A stretch of DNA of 64,000 nucleotides. It comes from CBDFLT01 sp965249225 (GTDB lineage: Bacteria; Chloroflexota; Dehalococcoidia; Lucifugimonadales; G963668185). The stretch is from assembly GCA_965249225.1 (NCBI GenBank), contig CBDFLT010000008.1, positions 186,001 to 250,000 on the forward strand, read 5' to 3'. Below, in pieces: positions 36,544 through 46,031 of this stretch. The notes under the pieces were generated by a model. That model worked only from the letters and a program-made list of their open reading frames with translations, did no database searches and was not told where the DNA came from. The position numbers were made by a program, and so were the translations under genes. Every line of letters starts with the position of its first letter. The first letter of the stretch is position 1.

Positions 36544-37224
36544 TTATGGGGATTGTGTCGCCTTCGAGGACATGGACTGTCCGACGGCCTCGGAGCCGTA
36601 AACACCCCGGTAGCTCTCGGGCAAAAGGACCGCAATGCGGCCCATGATCATGTCCGTGATCGACTCAAGCACCTCTTTGCTGACCTTGCCCTCTATCGAA
36701 GGTATGGAAAACACCGAGCCGATTTTGACCTTGATCTTTCCCGTTGGATTGAACACCCGCAACAGGTTATTCAACTGCTCAGTCCCAGTGATGCCTACCG
36801 GGAGCAGAGGTACCTGGGACTTCAGCGCCAGCGCAGCTACGCCACTGAGCGCCCTTTTCATGCGGCCTCTGCTCCGGGTCCCCTCCGGGAATACGGCCAG
36901 TGTGCCGTCGTGTGCCAGGAGCTTCAGCGCCCATCGAAACGCCCTGGGGTCCGCCGGCGCCTCTCGATTCAGCGGAAACGCTCCCCAATTGACCAAGAAC
37001 CAATTGGAGACGACATTGCGAAATATGGTTTCCTTCGCCAGGAATCGCAGCCGCCGCGGTACGGCAACTGCGAGCAGAGTCGGATCGAAGTTGCTCTGGT
37101 GGTTGGCGACGACCAACAGCGGCCCCATGGGTGGTACGTTCTCTCGTCCCTCGACCTTCCAGTCCGCAAAGAGGTTCAGGGCACCCTTTTGGACGAAGTT
37201 GCATGTGCGGTATGTGAGGTCCAT
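36544..37224 (-). CDS. plsC: 1-acyl-sn-glycerol-3-phosphate acyltransferase
   Basis: 226 residues. Acyltransferase motifs: block I NHQSNFDPTLL (His and Asp), block II NWGAFPLNRE, block III VFPEGTRSRG near residue 115, block IV VPLLPVGITG. The N-terminal hydrophobic segment is modest, so it is probably membrane-associated. Its ATG overlaps the cmk stop (ATGA), giving coupled translation. The cmk-plsC arrangement is common in bacteria. Confidence 0.93.
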   Translation of the reverse strand: MDLTYRTCNFVQKGALNLFADWKVEGRENVPPMGPLLVVANHQSNFDPTLLAVAVPRRLRFLAKETIFRNVVSNWFLVNWGAFPLNREAPADPRAFRWALKLLAHDGTLAVFPEGTRSRGRMKRALSGVAALALKSQVPLLPVGITGTEQLNNLLRVFNPTGKIKVKIGSVFSIPSIEGKVSKEVLESITDMIMGRIAVLLPESYRGVYGSEAVGQSMSSKATQSP

Positions 37225-37892
37225 CAGTCGCGCCTAACCAGAGAGAGGATCTTCTCGATCACCTCCTCGATTTCCAGGTCATCGGAGTCGATCAGAGTTG
37301 CGTCTTCAGCGGGACGCAGAGGAGAGTCGAGTCGCTGTGAATCGATCGAGTCGCGCCTCTGCAGCGCCTCCAGCACCTGGGGATATCCGGCCTCCATGCC
37401 GGCGGATTGCAGATCGATGTAGCGGCGCTTCGCCCTTACTTCAACCGACGCGTTCAAGAAAACCTTGACCGGTGCATCCGGCATCACCACGGTCCCAATG
37501 TCCCTCCCTACCATTACGATGGGGCCCTCTTCCGCTATGGCTCTCTGCTGCACGACCAACTCGGACCGCACCCCCGATATGCGGGATAACAGGGAGACCC
37601 CGCGCTCGACTTCCGGGTCTCTGAGTCCGTCGGTGACATCCCTGCCGTCCACGAGCAACCTGTCGCCATCGCCATCTGTGATCAGTCGAAACCTCAGACC
37701 CTTCGCCAGATCGACTAGCGCCTCCTCGTCCCGCAGGTCTATCTCGGTGTTGATGGCCGTCCAAGTGGCGGCCCTGTACATCAGCCCCGTATCCAGAAAC
37801 CTGGCGCCTACACGCGTGGCCACGCGACTGCCCACCGCCGTCTTGCCGGACGCTACAGGCCCGTCTACGGCTATGGCTAGCGCTTCAGGCAA
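37224..37892 (-). CDS. cmk: Cytidylate kinase
   Basis: 222 residues. P-loop VDGPVASGKTAVGSRVA at the N-terminus, FLDTGLMYRAAT, VDGRDVTDGLRDPEVERGVS for the CMP-binding insert, MVGRDIGTVVMPDAPVKVFL, and the lid arginines (EVRAKRRYIDLQ). First gene of the cmk-plsC-glmS operon, with a good promoter 85 bases upstream. Confidence 0.96.
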   Translation of the reverse strand: MPEALAIAVDGPVASGKTAVGSRVATRVGARFLDTGLMYRAATWTAINTEIDLRDEEALVDLAKGLRFRLITDGDGDRLLVDGRDVTDGLRDPEVERGVSLLSRISGVRSELVVQQRAIAEEGPIVMVGRDIGTVVMPDAPVKVFLNASVEVRAKRRYIDLQSAGMEAGYPQVLEALQRRDSIDSQRLDSPLRPAEDATLIDSDDLEIEEVIEKILSLVRRD

Positions 37893-37976
37893 CGGGAAGG
37901 AGTACCGACACAGAGCGAGTTCATCTTCAAGCTGTCGACCATATGAGGCTTAAGTAAACGGATTCGACAATCTCGA

Positions 37977-38005
37977 TTATATTCGTGTGCTACTTGAGGA
38001 GCAAG
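37977..38005 (-). promoter_or_regulatory. Promoter of cmk-plsC-glmS
   Basis: Minus-strand TTGCTC (38005-38000), a 17-base spacer and TATAAT (37982-37977). It lies in a 170-base AT-richer gap, otherwise empty, between cmk and the DHA2 transporter gene. Confidence 0.7.
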
Positions 38006-38062
38006 GAATTAACCGCTTTTGGGTGACGCGTCGATAGCTGGAAAAGCAAGTTGAAATGCCTC

Positions 38063-39595
38063 TTAGTCGTCGCCCTCGGCCCGGTGGGATGCCTGGTGCT
38101 GGCGGGCCAGCCCTGGGGTGACTGGGACCTGGGCGCGGCTCTCTCCTCTGAGCCCCGAGACTACAACGGCGAGGAGCATCAAACCGCCAGATACTAAAAA
38201 GGCCTTGCTCATCCCCGTCACGAATGCCCTTCGTACCCCTTCGCCTCCCGACTCGGTGACGGCGGCCAGACTAGGCTCGAACCCGAGCGACCCCATGGTA
38301 AACGTGACTATCGTAGTCGCCAGCGCTATTCCCGTGACGCTGGCTGAGGACCTGCTCAGGTTTAATAGCGCGGACGCGATGCCGTATTTCTCTCTGGCCA
38401 CCGAGCCCAGGATGGCGTTGTTGTTTGGAGAGACAAACGCGCCCCATCCGATTCCATATAGCGACAGGCCGAGCACCACGTGCGCGGGATGGGAGTCGAT
38501 GCTTAGCCTGGAAAGCACAAACAACGCGGTGGCCGCAAGGGCCAGTCCGAACACCGAGAGCCAGCGCGTGCCGATCTTGTCGGACAGGAAACCGAAAATT
38601 GGGGACGTGACCGCGACGAATAGGGCACCGGGCACCAGGATGAACCCGGCCTTGTGCGCTGGAATACCCAACCCCTGGATCAGATAGAAAGGCATCATAA
38701 AGAAGACCGCCGACCCCCCGAGGAAGGCAACAGACCGGGCCGACATGCCCATGGTGAACGCCCTGTTTTGGAAGAAGTCCAGGTCGAGCATCGGGTCCGG
38801 CGTCCGTCGCTGCCACCAGAGGAACCCCGATAGCATCACAAACGCGACGGCGAAGCCTGCGATCACCGGCGGAGAGCTCCAGCCCAACCTGTGAGCGTTG
38901 GTCATTGCCAGTAGGAAGCTGACAAGCGCACCGGAGGAGAGCATGGCCCCCGGCCAGTCGAAGGCTCGCCGCTTGAATTGGCCTGGTTCCTGCGTCGGCG
39001 CTCTGCCCCTTATCACCGTCAGGGCGGCGAGAACGGCAGCTAGGCCTAAGGGCACGCCTGCGAAAAATACGGCGCGCCAGCCCAGAGTGCTGACCAGAAT
39101 ACCGCCAATGATGGGGCCGCTGACGGCGCCGGCGCCGATGATGGTCATGTACAGGCCCAGTGCCTTCCCGCGCTGCCGCTCGGGGAAGGCCTCGACGATC
39201 ATGGCTATTCCGTTGGCCTGTATCGCTGCGGACCCAATTCCCTGCATTATCTTGGCCCCGATGATCTGGGGAAACGCCTGGGCGCTGCCGCTCAGAGCCG
39301 CCGCGACTATGAAGACCAGGAAGCCGGCGAGGTACACCCTCTTTCGGCCCACCATGTCCGACAGGCGGCCCATGGGCATTAGCATGACGCTGGTACTGAG
39401 GACGTAGCTGAGAGTTACCCACTGGACCGTCGAGATGCCCGATTCGAAGTGGTCGGCTATCCGGGGAAGGGCTATGTTGACGCTCGTCATGTCCATCACC
39501 ATCAGGAAGGCGCCTATGGCAATGGCCCCATATACCCACCAGTGATAGCGGGGGCTTCTGGCGATGGAGTTGGACAGGCCGCTGAATATGGTCAT
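38063..39595 (-). CDS. DHA2-family MFS drug exporter (EmrB/QacA type)
   Basis: A 510-residue permease with about 14 helices. Key motifs: VMDMTSVNIALPRIADHF (helix 1, motif D1), GRLSDMVGRKRVYLAG (motif A), and motif C AGAVSGPIIGGILVSTLGWR. ATG 39595 is chosen; 66 upstream codons to 39793 look non-coding and overlap the ferredoxin promoter. Proton-driven efflux is expected, substrate unknown. No membrane-fusion partner is adjacent. Confidence 0.9.
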   Translation of the reverse strand: MTIFSGLSNSIARSPRYHWWVYGAIAIGAFLMVMDMTSVNIALPRIADHFESGISTVQWVTLSYVLSTSVMLMPMGRLSDMVGRKRVYLAGFLVFIVAAALSGSAQAFPQIIGAKIMQGIGSAAIQANGIAMIVEAFPERQRGKALGLYMTIIGAGAVSGPIIGGILVSTLGWRAVFFAGVPLGLAAVLAALTVIRGRAPTQEPGQFKRRAFDWPGAMLSSGALVSFLLAMTNAHRLGWSSPPVIAGFAVAFVMLSGFLWWQRRTPDPMLDLDFFQNRAFTMGMSARSVAFLGGSAVFFMMPFYLIQGLGIPAHKAGFILVPGALFVAVTSPIFGFLSDKIGTRWLSVFGLALAATALFVLSRLSIDSHPAHVVLGLSLYGIGWGAFVSPNNNAILGSVAREKYGIASALLNLSRSSASVTGIALATTIVTFTMGSLGFEPSLAAVTESGGEGVRRAFVTGMSKAFLVSGGLMLLAVVVSGLRGESRAQVPVTPGLARQHQASHRAEGDD

Positions 39596-39720
39596 CCGGG
39601 GCAATTGTACACCCCTAGGCCCTAGTGCGACTCGCAGACAAGTGCGACGACAGGTAACCAAGTGAGCCACGGGGACCGAGGGGATTCTGCGGTTGACAGC
39701 CAAATGCCACCGAAAATTGC

Positions 39721-39750
39721 TTGATTGGGGAGATGGTGCCACTATATAAT
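39721..39750 (+). promoter_or_regulatory. Promoter of the ferredoxin gene
   Basis: TTGATT, an 18-base spacer and TATAAT, 85 bases before ATG 39836, in the divergent gap with the DHA2 gene. Confidence 0.7.
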
Positions 39751-39835
39751 TGTTTGTGGCGTCCAGCAGGGGAGTAGTGAAGAGCGGGGACATGGATCAC
39801 AATGTCCGTCGCTGTTTTAGGAGGTTATCCCCAGT

Positions 39836-40087
39836 ATGACCTACATCATCGCCGAGCCGTGTGTTGATGTTAAGGATGCAGCGTGCGTGGATGTTTGCCC
39901 TGTGGACTGCATCTACGCCGAAGAGGGTGACAATCAGTACTGGATTCATCCCGAGGAGTGCATCGACTGTGCAGCCTGTGAGCCGGTCTGCCCCGTGGTA
40001 GCCATCTTCGCGGAGGAGGATACCCCCGAACAGTGGAAAGGCTACATCGCCAAGAACTACGAGTACTTCGGGGTGAAGCCGCCTTAG
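39836..40087 (+). CDS. Ferredoxin, 7Fe/8Fe type
   Basis: 83 residues. The N-terminal cluster uses Cys9, Cys17 and Cys25 with Cys21 in between (CVDVKDAACVDVCPVDC), the spacing seen in 3Fe-4S/4Fe-4S FdxA ferredoxins. The second motif CIDCAACEPVCP gives a 4Fe-4S cluster. AGGAGG precedes ATG 39836. A hairpin terminator at 40151 probably ends this transcript before the aconitase gene. Confidence 0.93.
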   Translation: MTYIIAEPCVDVKDAACVDVCPVDCIYAEEGDNQYWIHPEECIDCAACEPVCPVVAIFAEEDTPEQWKGYIAKNYEYFGVKPP

Positions 40088-40150
40088 GTCAGGTGAGGTG
40101 GGGAAGTATGCGTGCGGCGGCCCCGATCGGCCTGCTTGCAGGCGTTTCAC

Positions 40151-40185
40151 GGCCCGGAGGTGCTATCACTGGCCCCGGGCCTTTT
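40151..40185 (+). terminator. Terminator after the ferredoxin gene
   Basis: GGCCCGG pairs with CCGGGCC around a 17-base loop and is followed by TTTTC. It lies 63 bases past the ferredoxin stop and 37 bases before the aconitase start. Confidence 0.6.
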
Positions 40186-40221
40186 CATTAGCGCGCGCAG
40201 AGTAGGGTAGGAGAGCGGGAG

Positions 40222-42507
40222 ATGGTACAGATCGAGTCTACCCCGGAGTTCGTCGAAAGGGTTTACGTCACCATGGAGCGAAACCTCGACGTGGTCCGGC
40301 GTAGGCTGGGAAGGCCCATGACCCTGGCGGACAAGGTACTCCTTTCTCATCTCGACGACCCGGAGCATCAGGAGATGGAGCCGGGGTCTAGCAACCTCCT
40401 TCTGAAGCCCGACCGCGTGACCCTCCAGGACGTGCTGGGCCAGACGGTCATGCTGAGCTTTATGCAGACGCGCCGTAGCGGAACCGCAGTCCCCACCACG
40501 GTTCACTGTGACCACCTGGTCCAGGCTCGGGTCGAGGGTGGATCTGACCTCCTAGCTTCCATCGAGGAAAACAGCGAGGTGTACGACTTCTTGCGGTCGG
40601 CGTCCGCCAAATTCGGCGTCGGCTTCTGGGGCCCGGGCGCCGGAATCATCCACCAGGTCGTGCTGGAGAACTACGCGTTCCCAGGGTCGCTCATCATAGG
40701 CACCGACTCCCATACTCCCAACGGTGGAGGCCTAGGCGCCTGCGCCATCGGCGTCGGTGGGGCCGATGCCGTCGAGGTCATGGCAGGTCTGCCGTGGGGA
40801 CTTCTGTATCCAAAGCACATCGGTGTCCACCTCATTGGCGAGATGAGCGGGTGGACCGCTCCGAAGGATGTGATCCTGTACCTGGCCGGTGAGCTGACGG
40901 TCTCGGGCGGCACCAACGCGATCATAGAGTACTTCGGTCCCGGTACACGTTCCATAAGCTGCACCGGAAAGGCCACCATCACCAACATGGGGGCCGAGCT
41001 TGGGGCCACCACCTCCATTTTCCCGTATGACGAGCGTATGGGCACCTATCTCCACGCTACCGGGCGGGGTGCGCTGGTGGAGCTGGCCGACCGGCACCGC
41101 GATATGCTTACGCCGGATGAAGGCGTGGAAAGAAACCCCGAGAGGTATTTTGACCGGGTAGTGGAGATCGACCTATCAACGTTGGAGCCCCACATCGCCG
41201 GTCCTCACTCCCCTGATCGGGCGCGCCCGATATCTAAGCTTGCCGAGGAGGTCGCGGACGAGAGCAACGGATTCGTGGAGGAGATCGATACGTCGCTTAT
41301 CGGAAGCTGCACAAACTCGTCCTACGAGGATATGAGCCGCGCTGCGGATGTTGCCAGGCAGGCCTTGGCCCACGGGATCAAGGCGGCCACGCCGTTGATG
41401 GTGACGCCGGGATCTGAGCAGGTCCGAGCCACAATTGAGCGCGACGGTCAGTTGGAGGATCTCAGGGCCATCGATGGTGTGGTCTTGGCCAACGCCTGCG
41501 GGCCATGTATCGGCCAGTGGAAGCGGGAGAAACTGCTGGATGCAGTGCCCAACACCATCGTCACCTCATACAACCGTAACTTTCCCAGGCGCAACGATGG
41601 CCGCTCTGAGACGATGAATTTCATCGCCAGTCCAGAGGTTGTGATAGCTATGTCACTGGGAGGACGACTGTCTTTCAATCCACTCACTGATATGCTGACC
41701 GGCGCGGGTGACGAGCCGTTCAAGCTGGAGCCGCCCAAGCGGGCGCCCGAGGTGCCTGAGGGCGAATTCGATCGGGGCCGCTCCTATTATGTCCTGCCTC
41801 CCGAGGATGGGGGTCACATCGAGATCGTCGTCGATCCCGACAGCGGACGGTTGCAGATCCTCGAGCCTTTCGATCCCTGGGACGGCAGCGACTACATCGA
41901 GCTCCCCATCCTGCTCAAGGTGAAGGGTAAGTGCACCACCGATCACATCTCTCCCGCCGGTCCATGGCTGCGCCTTCGGGGCCATCTGGAGAAATTCAGC
42001 GAGAACATGTTCATGGGCGCCATCAACGCCTATTCCGATGAGGCCGGCAAGGGCCTCAATGTGCTGACGGGAGAGACGGGCTGGGCGATATCGAGGATCG
42101 CGCGATACTACAAGGACCAGGGATTGAGATGGGTCGTGATCGGGGATAGCAACTACGGCGAGGGAAGCAGTCGTGAGCACGCGGCCATGTCCCCCCGGCT
42201 TTTGGGAGGCGCGGCGGTGATCGCCCGGAGCTTCGCGCGTATCCACGAATCCAATCTCAAGAAGCAGGGGCTTCTTCCGCTGACCTTCCAGGACCCAGCC
42301 CAGTACGATGCCATCCGCGAGGACGACCATATAAGCCTCACCGGCTTGAAGGACCTGGCCCCGGGCAAGCCGGTCGAGTGCACCGTGCACCACTCCGAAG
42401 GCACGACTGAGAAATTCATGCTGAGCCATTCCTTTGGCGAGTCGCAGATCGAGTGGTTCAGGGCCGGCTCGGCGCTGAACCTGTTTCATAAGCAAGACGC
42501 CGCGTAG
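40222..42507 (+). CDS. acn: Aconitate hydratase
   Basis: A 761-residue aconitase of the mitochondrial-type length, shorter than the AcnA/IRP group of about 890. It shows VPTTVHCDHL, GTDSHTPNGGGLG, cluster cysteines in LIGSCTNSSYEDM and NACGPCIGQW, NRNFPRRNDG, and in the swivel domain GDSNYGEGSSREHAAM with substrate-binding Ser and Arg. Interconverts citrate and isocitrate in the TCA cycle. Methylaconitate or homoaconitate activity is less likely. ATG 40222 follows GGAGAGCGGGAG. Confidence 0.95.
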   Translation: MVQIESTPEFVERVYVTMERNLDVVRRRLGRPMTLADKVLLSHLDDPEHQEMEPGSSNLLLKPDRVTLQDVLGQTVMLSFMQTRRSGTAVPTTVHCDHLVQARVEGGSDLLASIEENSEVYDFLRSASAKFGVGFWGPGAGIIHQVVLENYAFPGSLIIGTDSHTPNGGGLGACAIGVGGADAVEVMAGLPWGLLYPKHIGVHLIGEMSGWTAPKDVILYLAGELTVSGGTNAIIEYFGPGTRSISCTGKATITNMGAELGATTSIFPYDERMGTYLHATGRGALVELADRHRDMLTPDEGVERNPERYFDRVVEIDLSTLEPHIAGPHSPDRARPISKLAEEVADESNGFVEEIDTSLIGSCTNSSYEDMSRAADVARQALAHGIKAATPLMVTPGSEQVRATIERDGQLEDLRAIDGVVLANACGPCIGQWKREKLLDAVPNTIVTSYNRNFPRRNDGRSETMNFIASPEVVIAMSLGGRLSFNPLTDMLTGAGDEPFKLEPPKRAPEVPEGEFDRGRSYYVLPPEDGGHIEIVVDPDSGRLQILEPFDPWDGSDYIELPILLKVKGKCTTDHISPAGPWLRLRGHLEKFSENMFMGAINAYSDEAGKGLNVLTGETGWAISRIARYYKDQGLRWVVIGDSNYGEGSSREHAAMSPRLLGGAAVIARSFARIHESNLKKQGLLPLTFQDPAQYDAIREDDHISLTGLKDLAPGKPVECTVHHSEGTTEKFMLSHSFGESQIEWFRAGSALNLFHKQDAA

Positions 42508-42591
42508 GCGGATGCGGCTTTCAAGAATGTCCTACTTGTGGGTGTCTATTGTCCCCTTGACATGAGCATAAATCGATAGGGGGGGGACGTG

Positions 42592-43038
42592 ATGAAGCGG
42601 ATTTCCACCGAGATCGAGGTCAACGCCTCTCCAGAGCGGGTATGGCAGGTGCTCACGGACTTCCAGGCCCTTCCAGATTGGAACCCGTTCATGCAACGCG
42701 CGGAGGGAGAGTTGAGGGCGGGTGAACGTCTGAGTGTACGGTTACAGGTTCCGGGCGGAATGGGGATGACCATCAAGCCCGAGCTACTCAAAGTCGAGCC
42801 TAACCGTGAGCTTCGTTGGCTCGGGCATTTGCTGGTGACTGGCCTCTTCGACGGTGAGCACATCTTCGAGATAGAGCCGTTGGAAGGGGACCGCGTGCGG
42901 TTTGTCCAGAGGGAAGTCTTCACCGGAGTTTTGGTGCCCCTGTTCGCGATAATGGGCGTCTTTAGGGGTACGTTGCGCGGCTTCCACGCAATGAACGTGG
43001 CTCTCAAGGAGCGGTCAGAGCAGGCCTTAGATCAGTAA
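42592..43038 (+). CDS. SRPBCC (START-like) family protein
   Basis: 148 residues. It begins KRISTEIEVNASPERVWQVL with the typical LPDWNPFM block and VEPNRELRWLGHL, then EPLEGDRVRFVQREVFTGVL and a long C-terminal helix lining the hydrophobic pocket. Such proteins bind or transform small hydrophobic ligands; no specific substrate can be read. The G-rich site before GTG 42589/ATG 42592 supports either start. Confidence 0.85.
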   Translation: MKRISTEIEVNASPERVWQVLTDFQALPDWNPFMQRAEGELRAGERLSVRLQVPGGMGMTIKPELLKVEPNRELRWLGHLLVTGLFDGEHIFEIEPLEGDRVRFVQREVFTGVLVPLFAIMGVFRGTLRGFHAMNVALKERSEQALDQ

Positions 43039-43062
43039 GGCCTCTGATCGCGGACCGGGTGG

Positions 43063-43491
43063 CTAGTCCCTTGCGGCGCCTACCCAGCCGGAACGGGAGA
43101 TGTCGATCATAACCCCGTCCGGCCCGCTGTACTTCAGCTCCACGTTGCGCCTGCCGTGTCCCTTCCCCATGCCCGCCTTCAGCGCGTCGTTGATTGCGGT
43201 TCGTGGGGTGGAGTTGGCCTCCCGCAGCTTCGCGTCTACCGACTCAGGGTCGTCCACCTGAAACCCGATGTGATGGAGGCCGCCGTACGCCGTCCCGAAC
43301 TCCTCTCCAGCCACGACGTCGCTCTTGAACCTCAAGATGGCCAGGTTAATGTTGCCGTCGGTGAGGTAGTACCCCTCTGCGTTGTCGTTGTCCACGCGCC
43401 CCACCTCTCACAGATCGAACACCGTCTTATAAAAGGACGCGGTCTTCTCGGGTTCCTGGGTGGAGATAGCTATATGCTTGAGCTTGCCGAT
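43063..43491 (-). pseudogene. VOC/glyoxalase-family protein with in-frame TGA and no ATG
   Basis: The downstream 113 codons (from GTG 43404) encode GRVDNDNAEGYYLTDGNINL, YGGLHHIGFQVDD and NVELKYSGPDGVMIDI, a VOC metalloenzyme fold. Upstream in the same frame lie 26 codons encoding GKLKHIAISTQEPEKTASFY then KTVFDL, the missing first beta strand with its metal histidine. They are separated from the rest only by TGA at 43408-43410. The upstream part begins ATC GGC AAG after GGAGGACC, where an ATG would be expected. A CGA to TGA change plus loss of ATG would explain it. Most likely a pseudogene; the short downstream frame lacks one metal ligand. Confidence 0.78.
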
Positions 43492-43604
43492 GGTCCTCCA
43501 GTTTCTTATGTCAGATAAGAAATCGGCCTCACTATAGGAGCCCTCAGGAGATGTGTCAATCGTGAAGTTCTGTTATAAGGTCTGGTATCGCGGTTGGAGG
43601 ACAT

Positions 43605-44480
43605 ATGGCAGGCCGTTTGACCGACCTGGTGCCGGAGCAGACCCCGCAGAAACTGGCGGGAGGTTTCGTATTCACCGAGGGCCCGGTGTGGCATCCCGAT
43701 GGACACCTGACGTTCAGCGACATACCGGAAAACGTCATCTATCGCTACACGCCTGGGAAGGGTGTCGAGACCTACCTGCGGCCCTCTAGACATGCCAATG
43801 GCCTCGCGTACGACAGGGAGGGCAGGCTGCTGGCGTGCGAGCACAGCGGACGTCAGGTGTCCCGCCAGAGCCTGGACGGCGAGATGGCGCCGTTGGCGTC
43901 CAGGTATCAGGGCACGCGGCTCAACAGCCCCAACGACGTGGTCGTCCACTCCACCGGCCGGGTGTTCTTCACGGACCCGTCTTGGGCGACCGAGGACGAT
44001 TGGAAGGAGTGGGGTATCGATCCCGAGTCGGCCGATCTCGACTTCTACGGTGTGTATCGGGTCGACCCGGACGGCTTGGTAGTCCTGCTCACCTCCGAGT
44101 TCGAATTTCCCAACGGGCTGGCCTTCTCGCCGGACGAGTCGGTCCTGTACGTGGACGACACCCAGCGAGGTCATGTGAAGGCCTTCGATGTGGGGTCGGA
44201 CTACACCCTTGGCAACGGCCGCGTCTTCTTCGATACGGAGCTAGGGGGCGCCGAGGTCGTGGACGGTATGAAGGTGGACACCGAAGGGAACCTTTATTTT
44301 ACGGGCGCGAGCGGTATCCGGGTCGTGACGTCCGATGGTACTTACCTGGGTTTGATCACCCTGCCCGAGCCGCCGGCCAACCTGGCCTTCGGCGGTGAGG
44401 ACAACCGGACGCTTTTCGCGACCACCTGGACGAGTATCTACAGCCTGGAGGTGAATGTGCCCGGCATTGGTACGATTTGA
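43605..44480 (+). CDS. SMP-30/gluconolactonase family protein
   Basis: A 291-residue six-bladed beta-propeller. The metal ligands are in FTEGPVWHPDGHLTFSDI (Glu), LNSPNDVVVHSTGRVFFTD (Asn) and FPNGLAFSPDESVLYVDDT (Asn and Asp). Hydrolyses sugar lactones or similar esters. GGAGG six bases before ATG 43605 supports the start. It converges with hemA. Confidence 0.9.
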   Translation: MAGRLTDLVPEQTPQKLAGGFVFTEGPVWHPDGHLTFSDIPENVIYRYTPGKGVETYLRPSRHANGLAYDREGRLLACEHSGRQVSRQSLDGEMAPLASRYQGTRLNSPNDVVVHSTGRVFFTDPSWATEDDWKEWGIDPESADLDFYGVYRVDPDGLVVLLTSEFEFPNGLAFSPDESVLYVDDTQRGHVKAFDVGSDYTLGNGRVFFDTELGGAEVVDGMKVDTEGNLYFTGASGIRVVTSDGTYLGLITLPEPPANLAFGGEDNRTLFATTWTSIYSLEVNVPGIGTI

Positions 44481-44566
44481 GCGGCCCGACTGGTGTGAAG
44501 AGCGCCGGACCCTGGAAACGGTGTGAAGAGGAGTGCCCGGTGCGGTGGTCAGCTACCCGCGTACCG

Positions 44567-45820
44567 CTAGCCTTCCCGAGTCAGCCGGAAAAGTTCCCGT
44601 ATCGTCTGTAGCTGGGCCTTTGTGGCGTTTCGCTTCAGCGACTCGGTGGGGTCGTGCAGCAACTTCTCGACTATGGACCTGGTGAGCGCCTCAACCACGT
44701 CCCTCTGCTCACGCGGCAGCGTCGAGAGCTTCCGAAGAGCCCGTTCCAACTCTCGCCGCCTGATCTCTTCTCCCTGTTTGTGGAGCGTTTTGATTAGCTC
44801 GACGGCCTCGAGGGAGTCCCACCACTCCATGAACCGCGATGTCTCCGCGTCTACTATGCGCTCCGCATCTTCGGCCGCGGCTTTCCGCGTCTCGAGGTTC
44901 TCCTCGGCTATGGACCACAGGTCGTCGATATTGAATAGTCTGAGGTTATCGATGGAGGCTACCTCGGGGTCTATGTTCCTGGGCAGCGAGAGGTCGAACA
45001 AGAACAGCGGACGGTCCCGGCCGTTCTGGGCCGCGGCGAGGGCCATCTCCTGGTCGATCACATACTCGGGCGCCTCGGTGGCCGCTATGACGATGTCCGC
45101 GTCTTTAAGGGCATCCGGGACATCGCTCATCTGCACCATCCTGCCGGCCAGCCGCTTGGCCAGCTCGCTGGCCCTGTCCTGCGTGCGGTTTGCTACCATC
45201 ATGTCGCTGACCCCGCTGGTCCGCAACGCCCGGGCCACGAGATGCCCGGCTTCGCCCGCGCCGATGAGAAGCGCGCGGAGGCCGGCCAGGCTTCCCAGGA
45301 TGCGTTGCGCCAGTTGGACTCCCGCGTAGCTGATGGACAGGGGGTTTCTGCCCACTTCGGTCTCCTCACGGACCCGGCGACCCGTCCTTATGGCTCCGTG
45401 GAACAGCCTCGACAGGGGCAACTGAAGTGATTGCGACTCGGCTCCAGCCACCAGGGCTTGTCTCACCTGGCCGAGGATCTCCGACTCCCCCAGGATCATG
45501 GAGTCTAGCCCGCTGGCAACTCGGAACAGATGGCGTGTGGCATCTGCGTCGGAGTAGTCGTACAGATGGGGAGAAACCGCTTCCTGCGTCAGACCGCCGT
45601 ATTCGGTCACGAAACGTCGTACGTTGACTGCGGTCTCTTTGGATCGCTCGGCGACCGAGTAGATTTCGGTGCGGTTACACGTTGACAGAATGACGCCCAC
45701 TCCGACCGACTCACTGAAATGCGCCAGGGCCGATGGGAGCCGTTCCTTGGGGACAAATACCTTTTCCCGCACCTCTAGGGGCGCGGTCTTGTGGTTCAAG
45801 CCAACGAGGAGAATGTGCAA
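44567..45820 (-). CDS. hemA: Glutamyl-tRNA reductase
   Basis: A 417-residue enzyme that reduces Glu-tRNA to glutamate semialdehyde, the first step of C5 tetrapyrrole synthesis. Features are GLNHKTAPLEVREK, the nucleophile in ILSTCNRTEIYS (Cys near residue 48), GLDSMILGESEILGQVR, the NADPH domain motif ALLIGAGEAGHLVARAL near 190, and the C-terminal dimerisation helix. It starts 19 bases after rpmB, so they are probably co-transcribed. hemL, hemB and later genes are absent from the window. Confidence 0.96.
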   Translation of the reverse strand: MHILLVGLNHKTAPLEVREKVFVPKERLPSALAHFSESVGVGVILSTCNRTEIYSVAERSKETAVNVRRFVTEYGGLTQEAVSPHLYDYSDADATRHLFRVASGLDSMILGESEILGQVRQALVAGAESQSLQLPLSRLFHGAIRTGRRVREETEVGRNPLSISYAGVQLAQRILGSLAGLRALLIGAGEAGHLVARALRTSGVSDMMVANRTQDRASELAKRLAGRMVQMSDVPDALKDADIVIAATEAPEYVIDQEMALAAAQNGRDRPLFLFDLSLPRNIDPEVASIDNLRLFNIDDLWSIAEENLETRKAAAEDAERIVDAETSRFMEWWDSLEAVELIKTLHKQGEEIRRRELERALRKLSTLPREQRDVVEALTRSIVEKLLHDPTESLKRNATKAQLQTIRELFRLTREG

Positions 45821-45839
45821 CGCGCGGACTTTTAGTAGA

Positions 45840-46031
45840 TCAACCCTTGAGGGCGTGCTTGTTTTGACTGCGTAGACACCGAGTGCAGATTCTGACCCTC
45901 CTCGGTTCGCCTTTGACGTATATGGTTGCCCTCTGCACGTTTACGGACCATCGCCTCTTCGTCCGGTGCTTGGAGTGACTGACGCTGTTTCCAGACTGCC
46001 CTGCTCTCATGCAGAGCTCGCATCTGGCCAT
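45840..46031 (-). CDS. rpmB: 50S ribosomal protein L28
   Basis: 63 residues: MARCELC with GNSVSHSKHRTKRRWSVNVQ and RICTRCLRSQNKHA. Cys4, Cys7 and the CTRC pair make the zinc-ribbon form of L28. AAGGTG before ATG 46031 supports the start. A longer overlapping frame at 45832-46095 is not conserved. Confidence 0.95.
   Translation of the reverse strand: MARCELCMRAGQSGNSVSHSKHRTKRRWSVNVQRATIYVKGEPRRVRICTRCLRSQNKHALKG

Noticed and set aside
38271..39539. 422-codon second frame inside the DHA2 transporter gene
   Set aside because: Same strand, different frame; arginine/glycine-rich with no membrane helices, while the main frame has 14.
43408..43410. TGA as a selenocysteine or reassigned codon in the VOC gene
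   Set aside because: No SECIS-like hairpin noticed, the position is not catalytic, and TGA acts as a normal stop in other genes here (for example cmk).
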